NCBI GenBank assembly: GCA_002104945.1
Contig: MCFH01000004.1
Span: forward strand, 1,092,001-1,156,000
Direction: 5' to 3'
DNA length: 64,000 nucleotides
Origin: Piromyces finnis
Lineage: Eukaryota; Neocallimastigomycota; Neocallimastigomycetes; Neocallimastigales; Neocallimastigaceae
Part shown: positions 50,120-63,364 of the stretch, in pieces
Layout of the letters: each line of letters opens with the position of its first letter
Numbering within the stretch: the stretch's first letter is position 1
Notes under the pieces: generated by a model
The model's database searches: none
Seen by the model: the letters and a program-made list of their open reading frames with translations, nothing else
Told to the model about the DNA's origin: nothing
Program-made: the position numbers and the translations under genes

Positions 50120-53100
50120 TTATTTATTTTTAAAATATGATTTTTGAACAAAATTTGGAATTGATTCTGAGAAAGTAACAATTTCAGATATATCTAATAC
50201 TTTTGATTGTTGATTTCTCATAAACTGTTTAGCATTCATAAGATTAAGTAATAATGAGGAATAAGACGGGACAGGATGATCAGGATTATTTTCTTGTAAA
50301 AAGGTATGTCCATCTTCTGTAATATAATCAGAAAAATAAGGTTTCTCTAACGGATTATCTTTTAATTTTAAAGAAGTTTCAGTTATAAATTCAACTTCAT
50401 TATTCTCTCCTATTCCATTACTAAAATTTTTTTTAAAAAAAAAAAAATAAATAAATAAAAATACATATTATATAATTATATATTATGGATAAAAGTATGA
50501 AAAATACTTACATTTCTTCAATTGTAGGGGGTTTTATTTCTAGAGATGCTAACCAATTCTTATTTATAACTTTTTTTGCCCTTGGAATATAACTTGTTCC
50601 TGATACAACTTTAATATTCTTATCTTGTGGTAATTCTATCGGATCTTGAAGAGAAACTAAATTTTTATATTGTGTTTCAGAATTGTGAACAGTGGTCACT
50701 TTATTCGCAACACGATTACTAATATTTTTAACAGCTTTCTTTGTTTGGGATGTATTAATATCTCCATTTTTATTAATATTAATCTTTATTCCATTGACTG
50801 AAAATTCATTGTTATTTAATTCTTGATTTAATTTATGTTTATATTGGTCTAAATGATTTTGAATTAAATGCTGACGATCTTCACCAAAAGTTTCTGTCAA
50901 GTAATTTTTATAATAATATTCTTTTTTTTTAGTATTTTCTTTAATAATTTGATCAATAAAGGTTTTTCTTCCTGTCGATGATGAATCATTCACCCCATCT
51001 TTAATTTGCTTTGCTAATTGTTCAAAATTAGCTTTATTTTCACAAAGGTTATACCAATTTTTTTTTATATAACCATTGGTAGAATTTAAAGTAGGGTTTT
51101 CTAAAATATTTTTTTTTGTATTATATTTATACTGTAAATATGGTTCAGAAAAAGATTTTTTGAAATGCTTATTATCACCGTTAAAATTAATGATATTATA
51201 ATTACTTGAATAGGACACAATAGAATCGTTTTCTTCTTCTCTTTCACTTTGATTATCATTATAAAAGTCATTTTCTTTATTATTATTATAAGAAAAATCA
51301 TGATCAAAATTAAAATTTTCATGTAATAAGGAAGGTGGTTTTGGTGGTGGAGAATGAGGATGAGGAGGTGGATTTTGTTGTAATGGATTATCATTTGAAC
51401 GATCTTTTCGATCTGCTTTATTCACTAAAACGGGTAAACTTGATGATTGACTAATTTTCTTTTTTTTTATGTTTAGATTATCTAAAGTATATGAGTGATC
51501 TAATTTTTTATTAGCATTATTATCTAAAGATTCAAGTATGTAAGAAGATGGGAGTGCTTTGATTTCCAGTGATTTATTACTTATTTTGTTGATTTCATAC
51601 TTTTTTAATTCATTCTGAGCAAGGGAACTGTTGGGCTTATCATTTAATTTTTCAACTATTCGAGGATCTACAATTAATATTTCATTTTCCTTCGCTTCTG
51701 GTACGTGTTTCATCGTTAATTTTTCAAAGTTATTAATAAGCTTTTCCTGATTTTTTTTATCAACTTTTTTTGCTATTGGTAAAGAATTCACAATTTTTTT
51801 TGTGATAATTTTTTTAAAACGATTTTCTCTTTGTTTCTTCCTTATATTATAAAAATTTCCACTTTTCATTTCCAATTGTTTCCAATATCTATCAGAAAGC
51901 TTAGGTTTTGTTTTTTGAATTAAACTTTGTTTTGAAGATAATTGTAATCCTTGATGAATTGCTAATCCAGTAGATGTTTTTTCACCCACAAAATTATTTT
52001 CATTTTTGTAATTGTAATTATTACTTGGGTATTGTATATGCTTTATGGGTCTTATAGGAGATTGACTCCTCCTCCTAGATTCACTAAAATTGTCATTCTG
52101 CTCTTCTTGAGGATAAGGACCATTCACATCTTGATAAAACTTAACATTTTTTTTATAAAAATATGGTAAATTACTACTAGAACTTTCTAAGAAATTATCG
52201 TAATCATGATGATCTTTTTTATTACTGTTATTGCTATTTTCAGTTGATATTTTAATGTGATTTATAGGAATATGATTTTTTATCTTACGTGGAGAGGAAG
52301 GAGATCGATGTTTAGGTGAACTGTTATATAAATTATTATTATCAGGATGAGATTTATGATTTGATATCTGTGAGGTTGCAGTTGATGATTCATTGAATTT
52401 ATATTTCATCAATGGTTTTTGAAATAATCCATTAGGTGATTTATTATTAACTGAATTTTTAGTGTAAGGATGATGATTATTACGACTTATACTAATAAAG
52501 CTACTATTATCATTCCAGGATAAATTATTAAAACTTAATGATGATATAAATGGACTTTCGGTAGTATCGTTTTTAAATTTCATATCATTAATTATATTTG
52601 TAGAGGTATTTGTAGTAGCAAATTCTTCAATAATATCATTCTCATCTGAATTATAATCTTTTAGAGTTTCAATAGGTATATCACTAAAACTTGAATCAAC
52701 CATAGTATCATTATTGTTAATTAAATTACTATTATCAATTGTTTCGTCAATATTATCTTTATTCGGATCAGCATTGTTTTTGTTATCGCTAATATTGTTA
52801 TTGCTACTTTTATAATTATTATCATTACTATCATTATTATAAAACGTATTTACTTCTGGTTTATCAAAATATAAAACATTAGTATTATTATTATTATTTT
52901 CGTTCGAATTATCGTCAATGGTTATTTTAAAATGACTTTGGTCCGCAATATTTTCAAATGACAAATTTGAAATTTTCGGATTAGTATTATCAATTTTTTT
53001 GTGGTAATGTATACTTGTTTTAAGAATGCTAGGCTTTCTAGCAGGAGTAGGACTAATGTTATTTAAAAGAATTGGTTTTTCACTACCACTTTCATTTATA

Positions 53101-53633
53101 TTATAAGAAATAGGAGAAGGATCATAAGAATTAAAACCGCTGTTAAATAGCGAAGGAGGTGATGATTGTAATATAGATTCATATTTAGTATTTCCTGAAA
53201 AATTTTTATTAAAATTTCTTTCAAGTGTTAATGAAAATGAGGTTTCATCATTGAGAAATTCATCAACTTCATCTTTAAAAATTACACTTTTTTTTTTTGA
53301 CTTTTGAGTTTTTAAATTAAATGCATTATTGGTGTTTATATTATTTTCATTAATAACATTGCTATCAACAATATTATTATAGCTGACATTATTATTATTA
53401 AAATTTGAATAATTTTCACTAGCACTATTAAATAAAGAATGGTTCAATGATTCAAGTGGTATAAAAGGTGAAGCAGCCTTTGGGGGTATTCTTGTTTCAA
53501 TTAATTCACTATTATCAGTATCATCGATTTTATTTTGATAATAATTTTTATGTTCTTTATCATCGACATAGTTTAAATTTTCATATGAGGTGGAAAAAGG
53601 GGAAGAACATTCTTTCCATGATTTTATTTCCAT
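50120..53633 (-). CDS. Large Asn/Ser-rich protein of unknown function
   Basis: Two exons: 53633-50509 (1041 codons) and about 50430-50120, joined at GTAAGT; about 1145 residues. I do not recognise the family. Most is Asn/Ser-rich and probably disordered. Denser, helical-looking parts are SDRYWKQLEMKSGNFYNIRK with basic RENRFKKIITKK (about residues 580-620), TFIDQIIKENTKKKEYYYKN and NHLDQYKHKLNQEL (about 900-950), and the C-terminus (PSYSSLLLNLMNAKQFMRNQ). A proline patch (PPPHPHSPPPKPP) lies near 760. Two strings, KKSVIFKDE (near 115) and KKNVKFYQD (near 500), fit the RVxF docking pattern for protein phosphatase 1. The pattern of a few conserved-looking islands in disorder suggests a scaffold or cytoskeletal protein, which is inference only. 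Confidence 0.75.
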
Positions 53634-54747
53634 AATGTTAATTACTTTTAATAGAAGAAAAGGAAAAGTAATTTAAATAATATTTAATTTATTAGATTTT
53701 ATATTTAGCTATTTTTAATTATTTGAATTATAAAATAGCTGTTTGTAAAGATAATAATGGTGTTTTGTTGACATTATTAAAATATATTTATATATTAGTC
53801 TATTTTGTTTTTGTTTTAATTAATTTAATTTTAATTTTCTTTTTTTTTTTTAATTTTACATTTTAAATATTATATTATAAAAAGATAATTTTTTTTTTTC
53901 GATTGATTTTTTAATTATTTTAATAATTAATTATTATTATTATTATTATTATTAATTAATTAATTAAAAATACAAATTATTTTATAATTAAAACTATTTT
54001 ATTTAAATTAAAAATAAAAAATTTTAGATTTTATTAATTTTTAATGAAACATAATATTTTTGGAAATGTAAAATTTTTATAAATGAACAAATAATGAAAT
54101 AATGAAATAAATATTAAAAAAAAAAGAATATATAAAATTGTTATTTAAGAATCCTTTTTTTTTTTTTTACCAAATAAATTTCAATATTACCATTTCAAAA
54201 TACACAATGTCATTAAAAATAAATAAGTAAATAAATAGCAATTTTTTTTTTTATTGTTTAATGATTTTATTAATTTTGCTTTATGGTAAGTCCTCAAAAA
54301 AGAAAAAAAAAATAATAATAATAATAAATTTGATTAAATAAGTATATAAATTAATGGAAATGTTAAAGAAATAAAAATTTAATTCATTATAAGAATTTAT
54401 TTTTATTTTTATGATAAAAAATTATATTACTATATTGATATTTTAAAATGATATATTTTTTTTAATATTTTTTTATATATTTCATGGGGGTTTTTTTTTT
54501 TTTTTCTTATTTTAATTTCATTTTTTCTTTTTGTTTCTTTTTTTTTTTTTTTTTTTTTTTTGATTATTTATTTTTTGTTGTTATTATTGTTTTATTATTT
54601 TATGTTTTGGTTTATTTTAATATTTTAGTTAAAAAAAAAAATTTAATTATTAGTATTATATTATTATATTATATTAAGATTTTATTATTATTATAATTAT
54701 TATTATTATTATTATAGCTATTTTATATTATATATATTAATTAAATA
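53634..54747. other. Intergenic, 1.1 kb, T-run rich
   Basis: Upstream of the unknown protein, downstream of the kinase. Several homopolymers (about 54490-54505 and 54538-54560); the Phe-rich frame at 54484-54696 is not a credible gene. Confidence 0.65.
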
Positions 54748-57700
54748 TTATTGATTTTGTTGGTTCTTTTTTTGTAATAATAATTCATTCTCTTGCTTTA
54801 ATGAAATTAATTTTTGATTTAATTGTCCATTTATTTTATTCGTCTTTTCAATATTTTGTTTTAAAATTTTATTCTCCATTTTTAGATAATCTAGTTCTTT
54901 CAATACATCATTTAGTTTTTTCATCAATGATTCGGCGGTTTTTATTACTTCATTTGATTCCTCGCTTGTATTATATATTGTATTGCTTGTTAATATTTTT
55001 TTCTGACTAATATTAGTTTGTATAAGTTCTAATAGTTTATTCTGATGTTCAGAGTTCTGCATTAACATTTCAATCTTCCTATTAATTCCTTTCATTCCAG
55101 TAATGTCTGATTCACTATTTATTAAATTATTATATGAATTTGAATTAATCGAATTATTACTTGATGAAATTGAACCATTAGAAGAATGACGACTTGGTGG
55201 TTCTGAAGTTACTTCAATGACTCTTGATCTTCTACCTTCTATTATAAACACGCAATAAAAAAAAATTTATTTAATTAAATATATTTAATAGTATAATTGG
55301 TTTTTTTTTAAAAAAAATTATAGCATTTAATGAAAGTTAGTTAAATATTTATTTTAAAAATACCTGTAAAAGTACTATTGTTTCCTTCTGTTATAATAAA
55401 GCGGCTTGGTTTAGGTTCAATTGCACTTGATGAAGATGGATGAGAAACTTCAAAACGACTTCTTTTTTCAATTATTAAATTATCATTACTATATGAACCA
55501 CACTTTTCAGCTAAACTTAAGTGACGACCCAACATTGCTTTAGTTCCATTTGGAAACTTCATTGGGGTAGTATTGTCAAAAGCATTATTGTTACCAATGG
55601 TACTATTACTATAAAGAGAATTGCCTCTATTTAAACTTTTAATTGAACTAGTGTTAATAGACGATGGAGATTCACAATGTAAGGCGCTATCTCCAGTATC
55701 AATAATAAATCGACCTTTACTTCTTGGCAATGAATGAAAACCAAGTTCTGATGACGAATTTTTTTGCATATAATATTTTGGAGGTGATTGTATGTTTGAA
55801 TTATTAATATTATCTGAAGGTAATGTTGATTGATTATTCTTGATAGTATTATTTAAATTTAAATTTGAATTTGAATTTGTGTTAGCATTAATGTTATTAA
55901 TAGATAACTCAGTATTTTTTGTAGAAGAACTATCTTCTTTTATTGGAGTTAAAGGTGGTGCTTCAGATGCAATACTACAACTTGATGATGCATGAAGACT
56001 ACTCGATGAAGAAATTGGAGGAATATTATTAATACTACTTGAAGAAGTAGTTGAAGCAAATTTTACCACCTTATTTGTCTTTTCATCTTCATCATCAGAA
56101 TCAAAGTTCCATGATATACCTTCATTTTCTACTTCTTTTGGTTTTACAACTATATATATATTATTTAAATATCATTAGTATTTTTAATAATTTAATATAT
56201 TATATCTTTCTTTTTGCTGTTAAAAGGTATTAGTAATTGTTATATACCTTTTAATGGTCTCATTTGAATGGATGGAACATTATGAAGAATTGTTTGAGCT
56301 AAATATGACTTTTTTTTGGCTTGCTTAAAGAAAGGATGTTGTAATAATTTTTCTGCTGAAGGTCTAAAATATAAATAATAAATGTTAATATCTTCCTGTT
56401 TTAGGTATTCATCGTTAATAATTTTTTTTTTTACTATTTCATTAATTATCTTATTATTTGTCTATATTCACATTATGCACATATTTTATGTATTTTTTAT
56501 ATTCATTTTTAATAAATTACCTTTTTGACGGGTCCTTATTTAAACATAAATCGATCATTTCCTTAAAAGTTCTAGAATATTTATGGCGACATTGATCTCT
56601 ATCCAATGTTGGTGGTTCATTTTCAATAGTAAGCATTAAAACTTTTATTGGTGGATATTTAGCAAATGGAGCTCTTCCTGTTGCCATTTCCAATGCTGTA
56701 ATACCGAAACTCCAAATATCTGCTTTATAATCATAACCAGATTGTTCCATAACTTCAGGAGCCATCCAACATGGTGTACCTACAAAAGTTTTTCTTAATC
56801 CTTTTCTCTCACCTGTTTCCATAAGAGATGAACTAACACCAAAATCAGCTAATTGAACTAAACCTTCTTCTGACATTAATAAATTGCCAGCTTTTACATC
56901 ACGATGGATTAATCCATTTTTATGCAAATATTCTAAACCTAAAAGTGCTTGTTTTAAAATAGTTGCAATAACCACTTCTTCAAAACCATCTGGATAGGCA
57001 TATTTCATGATATTTAAACATGAACCAGCTGAAAGAAGTGGAGTAACAATATATAATTTGGATTCATAAACAAATGATCCATATACTGTCAATAAATTTG
57101 GATGCTTACAAAGAGACATGATTTGAATTTCTTTTCTTAAACCATCAATTTGATTTCTTTCAAACATATCTAAATCAATAACTTTTAAGCATACTGTCTT
57201 CTGAGATGGTATATATTTAGCAACATATACAACAGCTGATGATCCATTACCAATTTGAGCACCAATTTCATAGTCATCAATACTCATTCCCATGGGTATT
57301 GGAGAACTAGAATTATAATCATCTTTGGTAGATGATTTATTATAAGGCATATTTATAGTTGTACGACTAGATGCTTTTCTTAACATTTCTGGATTATTTG
57401 ATATAGAAGAAGACAAGGTTGAATTTGAATTATTTTGATTTTTTATTTGTGATAAGGAAGAAGAATGTGGTGGTGGAATAGCTAAGGAGGGATTATAATT
57501 AGAATTATTTATAGATGGATTTGAATTTATTGAAGATTGACGTGAATGGTGTCTATCTAATGAAAAGAATAAATGATGATGATGATGATGTGATGATAAA
57601 GATTGTTGCGATGACCCAGGTGTTAATAAATTTAAATGACTTTCACTCTTATTTGGTCGTAGACTATTAGTACTTAATTCACTTCGTAAAGGTTGACTAT

Positions 57701-58304
57701 TGATAATACTCTCTGGACAAAGTGAAGGCTCTGATCTTTGTATTGCTTGTTTAGCACTAAGTATAGAACTTGAAGATACACTAACTGATGATGAAAGAGA
57801 TGAAAGATTATTTAAACTACTTGAATGATTTGGAGAATTATTTAATTGGCTAAGTGATGATGAAGATAAATTAGGCGATGTATTATTTAGTTTTGAATTT
57901 GAGTTGTGCTTTAATGATAATGAAAATGATCTAGGTTTATTTCTACCTGACTTATGTTGAAACAAAAGTGTCCGTTTTTTATCTGTAATTGATGTAGTAG
58001 ATGAAGTTTCTGATGAAGCAATTTTTGGACTACTGGAGGAAGGTGTTGGGGATTTTTGTTGTTGATTATTAATATTTGACACTGATGATAAGTTGGACAA
58101 TTCGTTATTTATATTCAACGTTTTTGAAGTTGGAGTCGTTAATTCGTTATTACTTAATGAAGTATTATTATTTATGAAATGAATATCAGATGAATCTACT
58201 GGAAGTCCTGTATTTGTTTTAATAACTAATGTTTCTTCTAGATTATTATCTATAGAATAATCGTTAGTTACCGCTTTACTTAATGGAGAACTATTGGTTG
58301 ACAT
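54748..58304 (-). CDS. STE20-family kinase, FRAY/OSR1/SPAK-like
   Basis: Four exons: 58304-56519, about 56364-56246, about 56147-55363 and about 55241-54748; about 1060 residues. Residues 1-335 are Ser/Asn-rich with a His run. The kinase starts at SIDDYEIGAQIGNGSSAVVY (about 340) and has all key elements: VCLKVIDLD lysine, LIHRDVKAGN, LADFGVSSSLMETGE, VGTPCWMAPEVMEQ and DIWSFGITALEMATGRAPFA, ending PSAEKLLQHPFFKQAKKK in exon 2. APFAKYPPIKVLMLTIENEP is typical of OSR1/SPAK/Fray kinases. The tail contains KGRFIIDTGD, RSRFEVSHPS and PSRFIITEGN, and ends in a coiled coil (NEVIKTAESLMKKLNDVLKE). Metazoan relatives act downstream of WNK kinases on ion transport and cell volume; a volume or osmotic role here is inference. 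Confidence 0.93.
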
Positions 58305-60076
58305 TTTTAAAAATAATATAATATAATATAATTGTAAATGGTTTAATTAATAGAATATTTATAAAAAAAATAGTATTATTGTATATATTAATGATTAAAT
58401 TATAATAATAAAGATAAATATTGTATATAAACTAATTTAAATCTTAATTTATTCAATAATATAAATTAATATTAAATAATTAATGATTTTCAAAGTGTCT
58501 AAACTTTTTATGTTTTAAAGTTTAATAAATTTTATTGAATGCCTTTTTTATTTAATAATAATTATTGAAATATATTTATATTTTTTTTGACATTTTATAT
58601 ATTGTATATTCTTCATAATTTATATTTCAACGGTTGATTTTAAATTCTACTTAATATTCTATGATGCAAAAAAATTATTATTTTTTCTAATTAATGTTAA
58701 AAATCTAAATCATTATCCTTTTAAATAACAATTTTATAACAGCAATTATAAAATAAATAGATAAAATATCAAAATAATATTTTGGAATTAAAATATTTAA
58801 AGTTTTTTTAAAAAAAAATATTATATATAAATTAACGTTTTTAAAAATATATATTTATATAGTTTTAAAAATAGACTTTTTAAACTTTATTATAATTATA
58901 TTTTTATAAATTTAAAGATATATACTTTTGATATTCTTTATTATTTTTATATCAATATATTAACTAATTTGTATTTATATTTTGTAATATATTTTTAAAA
59001 ATACTTAATAGATAATGCACTATTTATGTATTTTTACTTGATTAATTTTGAATCATATATAAAATATAAATAGTAATTTTTTTTTTTTTTTTTTACCTTA
59101 ATTCTGCTTTTTGTTTTTTTTAAGATTTTTAAATTTGTATAGTTGTTGTTATAGTAATAAAATGAAAAATTCTTATATTTACAAAAATTTTTATACAAAA
59201 TGTCTAATTAATTGAATTTTGATATATTAACAAATTAAAAATTAAATTTTTTTCGAAGTTTGTGATATTATTTTTTCATATTTGAATTAATAGTACATAA
59301 TAAATATTTTTATTTAATATGTATTTTATATAAAACTATAAAAAGAATGAATAAATAAAGAAAAACATTACTTATATGATTTCGAAAAATATTATACATT
59401 ATATATTATAAAACATAATTAAAAAAAAAACTTTTAATTGATATCTTTCTTGTTGATATATATTATATTATTCATTATTCATTATTAATTAAATGGATAT
59501 CAAAATATATATATATATTAAAATTTCGATTATGATTAAATAAATTGTTAATAATTACTGACATTGAATAAATGAAATATAAAATCTATTTCTGAATTTG
59601 TATATATTTTATATTGGATTGATAGTTTGGATTAAATGTTTAATTAGCATAATAAATTATAAAAATGATTTATATAAAAATTACCTTTTAATAAAGAAAA
59701 TATGATAATTATATATATATTACAATATTTATTTCTTATTAATAGAAATAAATCGAGATTTCATATACAATATACAATAATTAGTTTCGGTTTTACAAAA
59801 AGAATATATATATATATAAATAATAAAAGGTAAAAAAATAATAATTTATACCAAATTATTAGGTAATTTATTCGTTTTTAATAATATTAATATTTTTTTA
59901 AAAGAATAAAACATTAAAATAAATTTAATTTATTTATTTCATACATTTAGTTATATATTATCAATAATAATTAATTTTAATAAATTATTATTCATTTATA
60001 TTATATAAATATTATATAATATAAAAGAAATATCTATTTATTTATTAAGTTTTTACTTATTTATTTATTTATTTAC

Positions 60077-60147
<71 letters not shown>

Positions 60148-62369
60148 CAATGTTTAATATTCAATACTTTTATATAATATATTAATTATTAACTAACTCA
60201 TTCATTTATATATTACTATTTTATGGGGAAAATTAATTATTAGTATATTAGGATTACTATTGAAAATAATATCGTTTTTATTACAAATTTAGTAAATATA
60301 ATCACTCTTTTTTAATATATTTAATTATATATGAAAAAAAATATAAAAGTTAATATATTGTGAAATAAATTTTACTATATGAAATATTAATATATTATAA
60401 AATCTCTAATATATTATTTTTAATAGTTTATATTAATATATTTACTTTAATATTAAACTATTAACTTAATAATATAATAAAATATAATCTAATATATTTA
60501 TTTATATTATTTAATTAAATTACTTTATCCTTTCATTAATAAATAATATTAAACAATAAAAATATTATACTACCTTTTTTATAAAAAAAAGATAACGAAA
60601 AAAATAATAAATATAAAATATTATTAATATTTTATTATTTAAATCCTTTAAAGAATTTCATATTAAAAATAACAAGAATATTTATATAAAAATGAAAAGA
60701 AATTAAAGGTTTTACATTAGCAATATATATATAAACTATTATACTTTTTAAATATAAAATGTAATAATGCAATTTATAATATTATTTTATAATTCAAATA
60801 AATGAAATTTTTATGGTTTGTAAACTCCAAAAACATATATGATTGTAAAAAAAAATATGTATTTCTTTATCTACAAATAACCTATTAAATATAAATTTTG
60901 TAAACATAATGTAAACAATAAAAACATTTATGAGGATAACTTTCAAGATATATAACCTAATTCAATAATATTATTATTACCCATATTTGTATAAATTTTG
61001 TAGACAAAGTATATTTAATAATAAATAGTAAAATATATTGATAAATTTATTTTTTATAAATTGAAATTGTTTTAAAAAAGGATTTATTATTTACTTTTTC
61101 ATCCTTTTCATTTTGAATAATATTTATAATTAAATGTTACATCAACTTTCATAATTTACCCAAAACAATATGAGAAATTTATATTAGATAGCCTTTATGA
61201 AAATAAGCGCCCAGGTCTTATAGAGCAATATTATGAACTAAAATACTAAATTGTTTATCTTAATTTTAATAATAGTTAACAAAAAATATTCTAATAAATA
61301 GAATGACAATAATATATTTTTATTTCTTTTATATTTATGGTTTTTTTAATAATTGTGAATAAATGGTGGTGAATTGAGTAATATTAAATATATGAAATGA
61401 AATACCTATCCATTACTTCTTTACATAAATACTCTATTATTTTAATATAATTATTAGAATGTATGATAATTTTAGTATTTTAATCTACTTTTACTTCATT
61501 TTAAAAAAATTTTATATATAAATTAGGCAATCTTCTACACTATTAAAAAGTTGCAATGGTTACTGAAAAAAGTTTAACACAAAAAAACAAATATACAAAA
61601 TTACATAAAGAAAATTAGTATGAATATGTAAAAACATTAATTATTTCTAATGCTAATTGTAAATAAATAAATAATTTATTTTTTAAAGTTTTTTTGATCA
61701 ATCAAATTAATTGGTTAACTATAATTTCATTACACTTTATTGATTGGCTGTTATGATTGGCATCCATCCATATTTGGAACTGTCCTCCAAATAAATTATT
61801 TGGTAAATTATTGGAAATAATTTCTTAATTGAAATTATAATAAATAGAAATTAATAACCGCTAAATTTTTCGAATTATTTAACAGTTATTATTCACCCAT
61901 ATAATTTCACAACATTTATTTATAAAAAGGACTTTATTTTCTTTCTTAATATCTAACATTTAATAAATCAATAATAAAAGTATTAGGATTTTTAGTAATA
62001 TTTCTATTTTTATTAATAATAGCTAATTGAATATATATATATATAAAAAATTTCCGTATATCTGTATAAATATAAATAAAAATGCTTTTTTTTTTCTTAG
62101 ATTAAAATAGTGATAATAGTTTTTATATATATTAATAATTAATAATACAAATGTATATAATTAAAATAAAAAAAATTAAAAAAACTACTTTTTCTTTAGG
62201 ATTATGTATTAAAAAAATGTTATTAAAATTAAAAAAAAAATTATAATTTTTAAGTTTTTAATACTTTTAAATTTTACATATTTTATATATTTATTAATTA
62301 AATCATAAAATAAAAATAAAAGTGATAAATTCATTGGTAAATAATAAAATAAAAATTATTTTTTATCCT
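58305..62369. other. 4-kb gene-free region
   Basis: Extremely AT-rich with many A/T homopolymers, TA runs and (TTTA)n at about 60056-60145. I read no frame with protein-like composition and no RNA gene here. Confidence 0.65.
60056..60145. repeat. (TTTA)n microsatellite
   Basis: About 22 four-base units with two TTAC variants near the start and one at the end. Confidence 0.95.
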
Positions 62370-62382
62370 TTTATGCAGTTAT
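62370..62382. repeat. 13-bp target duplication, left copy
   Basis: TTTATGCAGTTAT, repeated exactly at 62687-62699 after the poly-A. Confidence 0.85.
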
Positions 62383-62644
62383 TATTCCTTAATCAATTTA
62401 AGTGTAAACATTAGGGGGCGGTTGACACGTGATCAAATTGACTATAAGAGGCTTAGCATTGTAGTTGTGAAATATCGTACAACGACATGCATCTAATGTA
62501 CATGGATTAAGTGAGCGTCGAAGCTGAAGAAACAGTATGACAGACCAGGAGGGTCACAACCACCTAGCAATAGGAATGAGCCAACGTTTCTCTAAGAACC
62601 ACCATTGGAGCTAACTCTGATCGATGGGAGAAATGCACTCGGAA

Positions 62645-62686
<42 letters not shown>
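62383..62686 (+). mobile_element. SINE-like retroposed RNA with poly-A tail
   Basis: A 304-bp unit flanked by the exact 13-bp repeat TTTATGCAGTTAT. Its body (about 62414-62647) is close to half G+C in a region that is overwhelmingly A/T, has no open frame, and ends in 39 A (62648-62686). These are hallmarks of LINE-mediated insertion of a structured RNA. Short stems are visible by eye: GTTGT with ACAAC around 62470-62490, and GACC with GGTC around 62542-62556. I could not match it to tRNA, 5S, 7SL, U snRNA, RNase P or a known ribozyme, and no convincing pol III A/B boxes are present. It could be a new SINE family or a retrocopy of an unrecognised non-coding RNA. Confidence 0.75.
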
Positions 62687-62689
<3 letters not shown>

Positions 62690-62699
62690 ATGCAGTTAT
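62687..62699. repeat. 13-bp target duplication, right copy
   Basis: TTTATGCAGTTAT immediately after the poly-A tail. Confidence 0.85.
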
Positions 62700-63364
62700 G
62701 CAGCTAAAAAAAAAAGGATAATAAAATTTTTAAATAATCAATAATTTAATAAATAATATTTATTTTTTTATAGAAAATATTTTAAAACTTTATTTAAAGT
62801 TCGTAATAAAAAAAATAACCAAGATTTTTTTTTTATCATTATTATTAAAAAGTATCTTAAAATATAATTAAAAAAAAATATAGTTTATTAATGTAGAATT
62901 AACCAAAAATTTTAAAATCAAAATATATATTAAAATAAAAAAAAATGTATTTTTTTTTTAATTTAAAATGAAATATTTTAATATAAATTATGAATTATTA
63001 TTATTTAAAAACAAAACTCTAATATTATATAACTATATTTATATAATATATGTTGTTGTACAATTACTATAATTAAATTGTTTATTAAAATAACATTTTT
63101 ACATATCCAATAAAAAAAAAAATGAAATTATTGTTTAATATTACAATAATTTATAATTTAATGTTTGGTAGACCTTAAACATTCCATTCTATTTTAAGAT
63201 TAAATTAAATATTGAGATATTATATAATTTATTAGTAATAATAATAAAATTAAATTACATTTTTTTGAAGAATATTTAAACCAAATAAATTTCTATACTT
63301 TCTTACTCATTATAAAATATAAAATATTATATTTTAATAATTGAATTGTAAATATTATTTAAAA
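62700..63364. other. Upstream region of xylanase gene
   Basis: AT-rich promoter-side region; no motif I can defend. Confidence 0.5.

Noticed and set aside
54484-54696. Phe-rich 70-residue frame
   Set aside because: Made of T-runs; no homology or conserved composition.
62410-62560. tRNA-derived SINE promoter (A/B boxes)
   Set aside because: Only weak partial matches (TGGATTAAGTGAG; GTCGAAGC) spaced too closely.
62590-62647. 5S rRNA-like and hammerhead-like strings in the retroposon body (GATGGGAG; CTGATCGATGGGAGAAA)
   Set aside because: Order and spacing do not match 5S rRNA, and the hammerhead core is not complete.
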